From NCBI RefSeq assembly GCF_963678635.1, contig NC_087066.1:54950312-55014311 (forward strand): a stretch of DNA of 64,000 bases. Reading direction: 5' to 3'. Made by a program: the position numbers and the translations under genes. The notes under the pieces were generated by a model that ran no database searches, was not told where the DNA came from, and worked only from the letters and a program-made list of their open reading frames with translations. How positions within the stretch are numbered: the first letter of the stretch is position 1; each line of letters opens with the position of its first letter. This DNA comes from Symsagittifera roscoffensis (taxonomy: Eukaryota; Xenacoelomorpha; Acoela; Convolutidae). Shown in pieces: positions 9,831-18,385 of this stretch.

Positions 9831-11463
9831 CCATACTTACGTCCTCGCTGCCATCGTTCTTTTCTCTGATGCCTTTCGCGTTCACTTCGCATGCTGGCTC
9901 TACCAATAGGTACTCAAGTCCTTCCATGTTCTGTGGTACACACCAGTCTTCCGGGGATGGGACATGAGGTTTCAGATTTTCATAGTGTGCTGCACGCCCT
10001 GTACTCAAGCGGTAGAACCGTCCCTGTTGAAGTACCTCCGTTATCATGAACGGACTCCGCCATTTCTTCAGTAGCTTCTTCGTCCCCTATGGAGGTATGA
10101 TATTCTGGAACGCCCAGACATAATGTCCCACTGCATGCGGTTTCGCTTGAAGTGTCTTCACATCGTACTTCTTCCGCTGCCTCATTTGTGCTTGCGCCGT
10201 GTTCCTCCTGTAGAGCTCGTTTAGTTCCTGTTGTCTCTTAACCGCTTCTTTATCATAAGCTTGAGGCGACGTCTTTTCCCCCTCGTATTCCGGGTAAAAG
10301 AAAGTTAGGGGCATCGCAATTTCCCTGCCAGTCAATATCATGAAAGGACTGATTCCTGTTGTCGAGTGTTGCGTGCTGTTATACGCCCCTACCACTTGCG
10401 GCAGATACTTATCCCAGTCCGTCATATATCTCGAGCAATACACCCTGACCATTTTCACCAGCGTTCTGTTCTGTCTCTCAACTAGTCCGTTAGTCTGGGG
10501 ATGGTAAGTAGTTGAGTGTGCATGAGCAATATGCGATCTCCTCATCAACTCTTTTGTTAAGTCGCCCACGAAGGCTTTCCCGTTGTCCGACAGGAATGTC
10601 ATCGGACAACCATATCGTGATATCTAATGTGTTATCAAATGGTCAGAAGTCTCCTTTGCTGAGGCTGTTGGACACGGCACCGCTTCTGCCAACTTCGTAA
10701 AGTGATCTATTATGACCAGTATTTGATTATACCCCGAGTCTGTCATGCAGATTTTCTGATGGTCAATCTGCACGACTTCATTAAACTCCGAGCTCTCTAC
10801 GGACTTGAGTGGGAGCTTCATTTTTCTTGGATTTTTCACTTGTAAACACGCCAGGCATGCGTTCACCAACCTCTCGCAGGCCTTCCTTAACCATGGCCAG
10901 TCAAACCTGTGCAGTATTCTTTGTTGGACTTTGCCTATCCCCTGATGTCCCATCTGGTCTTGCGATCTGAATAACACTTCTGTCTGTTACAGCTGTGGTA
11001 GTATGATGAGGTTGTGCTTGTGTAGTATCTTCTCCTCATCTTTTCTTCTGCAGGCTACCACACCATCAGCTGTGTGATAAAGTAAATCATTTCTCTCCTT
11101 GTAGAACTGGCTCAAGATTTTGTAGCTGTTTTCCTCTAGATCCCCCTTTTCTTTGACTCCTGTCTGAATCCATTTGGAGAGGTTGCTCGTCATCTTGTCT
11201 TTTTTCTGAGCTCGTATCAGATCTGACAGCCTGTATCTCGCCTTGACGTGTTCCTTCGATGCCATTATTTGACCATTCGTTTCTCCGGGACTGTAGATGT
11301 CATCCCTCAGCTTGACGCAGACTATACTTCTCAAGATCTTCCTATCATCGTCGGGAACCAGGTTTGTTCTGACATTTGAACTGCACGATAGCTCCCTGAA
11401 CGGTTTCCTTGATACTGCAATTTTTTCAAGTTCTTCACCTCCGCACACCTCTTGCTGATCCAA
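9769..11463 (-). pseudogene. pol (IN): Integrase (retroviral DDE type) with three in-frame stops
   Basis: One reading frame interrupted by stops at 10987-10989 (TAA), 10624-10626 (TAG) and 10087-10089 (TAG). Visible are the pre-integrase helix region, a zinc-binding segment with MGHQG and CLAC (the first His of HHCC appears replaced by Gln), the catalytic core with Asp in QIDHQ, Asp in LSDNG and Glu in GLVERQN, and a C-terminal GPY/F-like segment (RSPF, then AHYENLKPH). This is the strand-transferase that inserts the cDNA. All three catalytic acidic residues remain, so damage is from nonsense mutations rather than loss of the domain. It is followed by the macro-domain frame. Confidence 0.85.
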
Positions 11464-11711
11464 ATTGTATGTTCCTGAGGAAGTTCAGTTTGTAGTTCCC
11501 TGTTTCGGTGCCTCTTTTTCTCTTCTGCCAATATCATGCATAGACTATCCTGATCATTGCTGCTCTTCTCTGAGTCTTCATCCCATTCATCGTACTCCCC
11601 GGACATTTTCTCTTCTTCAGCATCCTCTTCTGATGCGGCCCACTCCCCGGACTCTTGACCCAATCCAAGGTGTTCGGCCTCGTTGAATGTCACTTCTTTC
11701 TTTCGAACCAT
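11331..11711 (-). pseudogene. Acidic linker of pol between RNase H and integrase
   Basis: A 126-codon frame with a run of Glu/Asp and Ser. It overlaps the start of the integrase frame in another phase. It is probably the tether region between RNase H and integrase, separated by frameshifts on both sides (11711-11824 and 11463). No fold visible. Confidence 0.4.
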
Positions 11712-11823
11712 GGTCCGCCTTAGTATCTCTTCGGGATCTTCTCTACAAGTGACTGCACGACATCCTTGCCATCGAGTTGCTTTTCTTTCAACGAGTCCTC
11801 GCTATACGCTGCCTCACCTCTTC

Positions 11824-13140
11824 TCAGTATTGAGACTTCTGGTTCGTCTTTATCATTGGTCTGGTAACGGGTCTATCGTCTGCCAGACTCTCAAGTAGTC
11901 TCCGCAGGTCCTCACCTATCTTCGCGCTTCCCGCCTCTAACTGCTTGAGATCGTAACCTTTCGCCTTTAGTGTTTCCCTCACTATTTTCGACTTGAGCAT
12001 TTCTTCCAATGGCATCCCTCCGTTTTTCTTCAAGATTGTTCTCTCTGGCCGCTCTTCTGGCAATTCGGGATGATCCTCTATTGGTTTACCTGACTTTTCG
12101 AGCCATCTCGTGAGTGGTAGGCTGTCTTATGTTTCTTTGTCCAAAAAAGAAAAGCCATCTTTAATTTCTGGTTTGTCCGCCTCCCTTTGTTCCTGTCTTT
12201 CGTAGAATTCCGTCTTCTTACTCAAGCTGTCGGCATTCTGATGTTTGTCTCTTGTTCTGTTTTCGATGATCATTTTGTAGCCATCCAAACAAACTATCCA
12301 TCTCCCAATGTAGCTCTGATCCATTGAGTACGTTTTCAACCAACTTAGTGCTCTATTGCCGACCTGTAACTTGAATGGTTCGCTACCTAGGTACGCCCTG
12401 TATTTCTGAACAAAGGTGACAACCGCAAACATTTCTGCCTTGGGCGCGCCCTACTTCATCTCAGTATGACTCAAGGTTTTGCTCCCATATGCTATTGGTC
12501 TCAAGACTGTGTTCCCAGTCCATTCCGACTCTTGATGGAGTATGGCCGAGATCGCTACCACTGACACATCCGTATCCAGCACGTACATCCCTTTTTCCGT
12601 CGGCAAACCTAGCACAGGTGCTTCACATATCTCCTTCTTTATCCTCTAGAATGACTCTTCCGCTACGTTTTTCCACATGAATTTCTTGCCCTTGTGCCTC
12701 TTGAGGTGTTGCATCGGGTACACTTTGTCCGCATAGCTTTTAAAGAATTCCCTGTAATAGTTCGCAAAACCCAAGAATCTCATCAGTTGATGCTCCGTTT
12801 TTGGTGATTTCCAAGTCAGCACCGCTTCTATTGCTTCTGGGTCTGATCTGATGCCATGTTTATCCACCATCCTCCCCAGGTATTTAATTGAGTCCTTGAG
12901 TATCTCGCACCTTGATGGCTTGCGTTTTAGTCCTGCTCTTTTCATGCAAGTGAACATCTCTTCTAGTCGTTCGATGTGGTCCTCTATTGTAGGTGTCTCT
13001 ATTTCCCCGTCGTCCACGTAGCACATCACCAGGTTGCCATTTTTCTTCGTTACACTTGTCAATGCGTGTGCCATCAGTCGTTGAAACGTGGCCGTGGCTT
13101 TGCAAAGGCCAAAGGGCATCCTCTTCCATTGAAACAGCAC
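11824..13140 (-). pseudogene. pol (RT-RH): Reverse transcriptase palm/thumb and RNase H, three in-frame stops
   Basis: One reading frame from 13140 to 11824 broken by TAG at 12646-12648, TAG at 12451-12453 and TAA at 12127-12129. The first piece contains the RT signature RMPFGLC and the catalytic YVDD box, then the conserved LGFANYYREF motif of the thumb. The following pieces contain an RNase H-like or connection region (ALSWLKTYS, then RTRDKHQNADSLS). Together with the protease-RT frame upstream, this defines a Ty3-type pol. The upstream frame (13184-14434) is in another phase, so at least one indel lies between 13186 and 13140. Confidence 0.85.
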
Positions 13141-13183
13141 TAGCTCGCAGGCAAACCCTGTCCTGCTTCCTCAGTGGGACCTG

Positions 13184-14434
13184 CTAAAAAGCCGAAAATA
13201 AATTAAGAGTTAAGTAAAAAATTAAGTAAAAAAATTTTGCGTCCCCTAATTTTGAGAGGCTCTGATCAATCCTAGGTATGGGATAGGCATCTTTCACCGT
13301 GACAGAGATTAGATATCGAAAGTCAGAACAAAACTTTAGTTGGTCGCCTTTCTTCTTAGCCATCACTACTCCACACGCCCACGGTGATTTGGATAGTTCT
13401 ATCATATCATACTCTAGTAGGGTTTCAATTTCTTTTCTACATGCATCCGATTTGTTAGGTGTCATACGCCTCACCCCCTCCCTGTGTGGTACCGCCGACT
13501 CTTCAAGCTCTATTTCATGTTCAACAAAGTTACAACAACTAATGTCTGCTTTATGTTTCGAAAAAACGTCCTCATTCCGATCTAGTACCTCCTTGATGGC
13601 TTTGAGCTGTTCTTCCGTCACCTTGCCCCTCAATCTTCTCAAGATACAAATCTTATCCCTATGATTCGGGCAATCAAGAACTTCGTTTTCTTTTACATTT
13701 TCAGTCATTTCAAATCGAGGTTTCACGGGCAGTGCGTATCCAAGCTTCCTCCCCCTCTGGATTGTGATTGGTATATCAAGAGTATTCAACAAAACACTGA
13801 CAAAGAGGCCACTCTTGGTTAACGAGAAGGATCTTCCTAAAATAGCAGCACTTTGAGCGTTTGGGTTCGGTACTATACATACTTGTTCATTGTCACTTAG
13901 TTCATTATAGTTTTTCATCCGCAAGCTTACTATTGCCACTTCATTTGCTTTCAGACTTACCATCCTACTCAAGAATACCGGTGCTTTGTTCTTATTCGCC
14001 ATTATTAAATTTACCGGTTTAATTACGTACTTCCTTTGCGGGTTCCAAATCCTGAACATCGCATTGTTTAGATCAATTGCTACATCGAAATTCCTGATGA
14101 AGTCTCTGCCTAAAATGAATTGGTCAGATTTATCTAGATTCTCCACCACGAGGAAGCTCATCCACAAATTGCATTCCCCCAAGTTTAGGGCAATTATCGG
14201 TGTTCTGCCTAGTACCCGCAGCGCCCCTTTGTTTGCTGCTGACAGCCGTGTTCTTGAATCTATCAAGTCATCTTTGTCGAAGCCCAACCTGTTCCATGTT
14301 TCGATTGGTATGACGCTCAAGACTGCCCCTGTGTCCAATAACCCACACAGTTGAGTCTTCTTTCCACTTATGTCTAGTACATGCCCAGATACGTCCGCTT
14401 GTGTCCCTATATACATTGCGTCTTCTTGCAACAT
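13184..14434 (-). pseudogene. pol (PR-RT): Aspartic protease and N-terminal reverse transcriptase
   Basis: A 416-codon frame. Residues about 30-43 hold the protease active site LLDTGAVLSVIP; about 95-115 holds the ILGRDF motif typical of Ty3-type proteases. Reverse transcriptase starts near residue 310 (MIELSKSPWACGVVMAKKK, then CSDFRYL and DAYPIPRID). Near the end, AT-rich sequence at about 13197-13240 contains a 12-13 base direct repeat (AAGTAAAAAATT) that adds a few residues inside the RT fingers/palm, and a TAG at 13184-13186 then ends the frame where the conserved sequence otherwise continues. The protease would process the polyprotein; this copy cannot make a full RT. Confidence 0.85.
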
Positions 14435-14529
14435 GGCTCAGCGTCTTCTCACTTTTAGTTCTTCTCTACCCACGTAGATTTAACCAGCTAGGTTTTCATC
14501 GCATGTAATCAATGTCTTCGTGTAGATGT

Positions 14530-15405
14530 TTATCCATCTATATTTAGCATCACCTCATGTGGACCATATGCTTCCGTGTACCTATTGTCAACGCGAATTG
14601 ATTTGCTGCTACCCCTCGTGAGTAGTGCCCTCACGGCTCTAGAAGTTGTTTGCGGGCTTACCGTACTCAAGTAATCTGCATACACATCGATGTGCATTAT
14701 CGTCTGATCGCTCGGTTCATTCAGGTTTCTTGTTACTTCGTGACCGCTCACGGTGATTATCGACATTGTTCTCGCTCCAATTTTTGTTATGCCAAATGGT
14801 TTTCCCCTCACCATCTTCAGAGTGTTGCAACTTCCATCGTCTGGTGCATTCTCTGTGGCCTCCTGCACTGGGATTGTTCTGCAGTATGCCTCATTCAATT
14901 TTTGCTTCTCTATCTCCTGCCTCAGTCGTTGCTCGATTTCTTTCGTGGCCAAGTCTTGCTCTACTTTGTTGATTGCTTCTGCAGCTGTTTTTTCGTAGTG
15001 TATCTTCAGTTAGTTCCCAACCTCGGCTTCCATTGCACTTCTGACTTGCGTTACCGCTTTCACCGTCTTTGTTGGTAACTCCCCGCTCGCTGCCTCTGTG
15101 TTTTTCAAACCGATTTCGGCTTGTCTGTTCCTCGTATTTTGTACCGCAGCCAGCGCTGATTTATGTTTGGGATGATTTTGATTTTTTACAGCCTCCCAAA
15201 ATAACAGACAGTCCATCCTGAAATGGCCCTCTTGGTTACAGAAGAAGCACCTTGCGCCTATTTTGATAATAAAGCCGCTATAAAACTCGTGTTCCTCCGT
15301 TTGGCTGATGTCTTCTTTATCCGGAGCATATCCCAGACTTTTCATGCCTTGTTTATATGTCGTGCAATCCACCACGTGATGATCTGCTGATCCGCATTTG
15401 CGCAT
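14530..15405 (-). pseudogene. gag (NC): Gag nucleocapsid with CCHC zinc knuckle and linker to protease
   Basis: Two pieces in one frame (15405-15010 and 14952-14530) separated by TAA at 15010-15012. The first has a canonical C-x2-C-x4-H-x4-C knuckle (CFFCNQEGHFRMDC), and a possible second Cys/His cluster near its start (CGSADHHVVDC). The second is helical and then globular, with no motif I recognise. Zinc knuckles bind and package the element RNA. The region 14435-14529 between this and the protease contains further stops. Confidence 0.7.
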
Positions 15406-15616
15406 GACCTACGTTTATCCATATCATCTCTCGGCTTATACAATGACGACCTTTGCTGTTTGCCTTCCCCTTGCATATTCCTGCCCTCTGATTACGAATA
15501 CTTTTTTGGTTTTTTTGGTTCATCAACATGTAATCCCTCGACTTTTGTCTCATCTCCTCCGGGGTTGGTGCATTATCCTTCGAAAGCGTATAATACGTTG
15601 CCAACATTGTTCTCAA
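15353..15616 (-). pseudogene. Gag fragment upstream of the zinc knuckle
   Basis: A basic 87-codon frame rich in Lys, Arg, Gln and Asn, overlapping the nucleocapsid frame in another phase. It is probably the basic linker between capsid and nucleocapsid, displaced by an indel at about 15400. It shares phase with the 15713-16648 frame, but stops lie between them. Confidence 0.45.
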
Positions 15617-15712
15617 GTCGTCACTTTTTACGCCGTCAATGAACTTCGAGGCGATGCTGAAATTTCTTCCGGATAACTCTTTATTCTCAGGCTCTCAAGA
15701 TCATCCATGAAC

Positions 15713-16648
15713 CTATCGATGATTCGTCGTCCCTCTTCGTCTTATTTTTTCAAATTTCATCATCGCTGGGTGGCCCTTCATCCCTGATCCGAATCGATTC
15801 AACAGTATTTCGAATATCTTGTCCGCCGTATCACATTCCTCCTCCTTCTTCGCCACTACACATTTCAACGCTGTGCCCTCTAGATTGCTTACTACTGCTG
15901 TGCAAGCCTGCCTTTCGTCGTTCAAGTTGTCTTGTTCTAATTGTAGTCTCATGACTTCCACCCATGTGTCAATGCAGCCAAATTGTAGTCTCATGACTTC
16001 CACCCATGTGTCAATGCAGCCATCCGAGTCGTCTTTGAACTCTTTGGGTTTCTTGAAGGTCTTCCTGGATTTACCACTTACTCTATCACTCGAGTCAGTG
16101 TTCCTGGTCGCGAACGCTTCCAGTGTCCTGTTCATCGTCTCCCAGGTGCTTGCCCATGTCATGGCGTCAGGTGCTACGTGGGTGTTTGTGCTTGAGACCT
16201 CTGGTGCTTTCGTAGTGTTTGAGGATCCACCCTTCATGGTGGTCTTGGAACCCTCTGTCCCGATGCTCGCTGCAATCCGGGGAAACGGTGTAGACTCCCG
16301 TTTATTCCGTTGCTGTTCTATGGAGTCAACTTTGGTGCCATGCGGTCTATCTGCTGGCAGCTTGTCTTGCGCTGTAGAGCTTCTGAAGAGAGCATCCAGT
16401 TTGGACTGTATAGCACATGAACTTTCTGCTTGGTCTCTGCTCATTGTGTCCTATTGTTGCTTCATTTCCTGCATGTCCTTTTTGATATGTAACTCGCGCT
16501 CTTTGTCGGTAGTCTCTACTTTTTCTGACATCTGCTGTAACTTTTCTTCTGTTGCCCTTGCCAGGTTGAAGCAATTGTCCAGGTTAACATTTTTATTGTA
16601 TCGTTTCTGATTTTTTAGCATTTGTCGATCTTCCTCGCTGCATTTCAA
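15713..16648 (-). pseudogene. gag (CA): Gag capsid-region fragment
   Basis: Two pieces in one frame (16648-16451 and 16444-15713) interrupted by a single TAG at 16451-16453. Low-complexity Ser/Thr sequence precedes a helical region containing TWVEVMRLQ, LNDERQACTAVVSNLEGTA and DKIFEILLNRFG, the helical pattern of the Ty3/gypsy gag (retrotrans_gag) capsid domain. A 14-residue duplication is embedded here (see the 42-bp repeat). The frame ends at TAG 15713-15715, beyond which the same protein seems to continue in another phase. Confidence 0.65.
15940..16023 (-). repeat. 42-bp in-frame tandem duplication within gag
   Basis: The 42-base unit beginning ATTGTAGTCTCATGACTTCC at 15940 is repeated at 15982. 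It duplicates 14 residues (around CIDTWVEVMRLQ) without changing frame. The copies are practically identical, so the event is recent relative to the nonsense mutations. Confidence 0.9.
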
Positions 16649-17250
16649 ATTTTGTCGATTTGTTCCAACTTTGCCATCAAGTCGCCTAGCTCAATAGAAA
16701 CTGTTTTTTCATGATAAACTGTTGCCCTACTTTTGATCTGCTCATCGTCTTTTTTGGCCTCTGTTGTTATTGCGGAAACTGTTCCAAATGTTTTGCTTTT
16801 CTCGGTCGATTGTACCACCTCCTCCTTCTCTCTTGGTTTCATTCCAACCATCGCTGCAATCTTCTCTGTGAACGACGTTCTTTTTGCTTGAGAATCTTCT
16901 TTTATGGTCGTGTTACTCGTTGTGTCGTCTACAGTATTAATTGGTGAAAACTCAATCGTCTTCTTCTCTTGTTCTTCCACATTTGGCATTGGTGTTGATT
17001 CCGTTGTTTCCCTTTGCACCTCGTCAACACTCTGACCTGGTGTCTCAAGATCAATTTCTACAGTTGGTCCTTCCACAGCGCTTTCTTTCGTCTTGTGTTC
17101 TTTCGGGCTTCTTGTGTTGACCATGTTCACTGAAAAGTTCTTTCTCATTACTTTCGGTTCCGACAATGTTGTTCTTCGTTGCGACGAGTTGTAATTTTTC
17201 TTTGATTCTTGCGCTCTTTCATCTGCTATTGGTACCCTACTTCGCCTCAT
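16645..17250 (-). CDS. gag: N-terminal gag-like ORF of the retroelement
   Basis: A 201-codon frame with Met at 17250, the first long frame on the element strand and so the likely start of gag. The product is hydrophilic and mostly disordered, rich in Thr, Glu and Lys, without membrane segments. It ends at 16645 overlapping the next frame by 4 bases in a different phase, so gag is frameshifted there. No homology is recognisable by eye; the call rests on position and orientation. Confidence 0.5.
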   Translation of the reverse strand: MRRSRVPIADERAQESKKNYNSSQRRTTLSEPKVMRKNFSVNMVNTRSPKEHKTKESAVEGPTVEIDLETPGQSVDEVQRETTESTPMPNVEEQEKKTIEFSPINTVDDTTSNTTIKEDSQAKRTSFTEKIAAMVGMKPREKEEVVQSTEKSKTFGTVSAITTEAKKDDEQIKSRATVYHEKTVSIELGDLMAKLEQIDKI

Positions 17251-17454
17251 GATTTTTATTTACGTTTTTTTTATGTACAATATTAATATTTACAAGTCCT
17301 ATATTAACAAAATAAAAATTTTAAAATGTTCCCAATTCTCTTAATTAAAAAAATCATTCGAGTCTTAATCTTTATAGTGTGGACTTGAGCTGTTTTTGTT
17401 CGTTCTTACAGGTTCCTGGTGCTTTTACTCAAGAGTTGGTACATCTCGCACTGT

Positions 17455-18385
17455 CCCATGACCTCTTTGTTGTAGTATTGGGACACTTCACACTGTCCCA
17501 AGACCTTTCGTTCAAGTGTTGGGACACTTCACACTGTCCCAAGACCCTTTGTCCTAGTGTTGGTATACTTCACAGTGTCCCAGGACCTCGTGTTGGGACA
17601 CTTCGTACCGTCCCAAGACCTTATACTCAAGTGTGGGGACACATCGCACTGTTCCGAGACCTTTCTCTCACGGTGGGACACATCGCACTGTCCCAAGACC
17701 CTTCGTCCTAGTGTTGGGACACTTCACACTGTCCCAAGACCTAGTGTTGGGACACCTCGCACTGTCCCAAGACCTTATATTCAAGTGTTGGGACACCTCG
17801 CACTGTCTCAAAACCTTTCGTCCCAGTGTTGCAACACTTCACACTGTCCCAAGACCTATTGTTGGGACACCTCGCACCTCGCAAGACCTTATACTCAAGT
17901 GTTGGGACACTTCGCACTGTCTTAAGACCACCCACTCAAGCGTTGGGACACTTCGCACTGTCTCAAGACCCTTCGTCCTAGTGTGACCCTCGCACTGTCA
18001 CAGGACCTTATACTCATGTGTTGGGACACCTCGGACTGTCTCAAGACCGCCCACTCAAGCGTTGGGACACTTCGCACTGTCCCAAGACCTCATGCTCAAG
18101 TGTTGGGACACTTCCCACTGTCCCAAGACCACCCACTCGAGCGTTGGGACACTTCGCGCTGTCCTATGGCCTAGTGTTGGGACACCTCGTACTGTCCCAA
18201 GACCTCCCGCGTAAGTGTGGGGACAGTTCGCACTGTCCCAAGACCCCTCACTCCAGCGGTGGGACTTCGCACTGTCCCAAGACTGCCTGCTCAAGTGTTT
18301 AGACCCTTCGTACTGTCCCTAGATTTTTTCTTTCCAGTGTTGGGACAGTCGGATCTCTTCTTCATCGGTGTTGGGACACTTAGAT
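17455..18385. repeat. Hairpin minisatellite, about 20 units of around 50 bp (some shorter)
   Basis: Each unit carries GGGACA, an eight- to nine-base spacer, then TGTCCC, giving a short perfect stem-loop, followed by AAGACC and a variable tail usually containing CTCAAGTG. About 20 units lie between 17455 and 18385, with period close to 50 bp and some units shortened to about 33-35 bp by loss of the tail. It lies just upstream of gag on the element strand, in the position of a leader or LTR. Open frames through it are repeats, not genes. Confidence 0.9.

Noticed and set aside
120-16610. Long plus-strand frames opposite the retroelement genes
   Set aside because: All recognisable domains are on the minus strand; the plus-strand frames are complementary shadows with no motif.
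1-17250. A variant genetic code reading TAG as an amino acid
   Set aside because: Claspin and MBLAC1 end with TAG at the expected place and TK ends with TGA, so the host code is standard.
17455-18385. Regular repeats with spacers, CRISPR-like at first sight
   Set aside because: Tails between the hairpins are themselves repeats, not unique spacers, unit length varies, and the genome is eukaryotic. It is a minisatellite.
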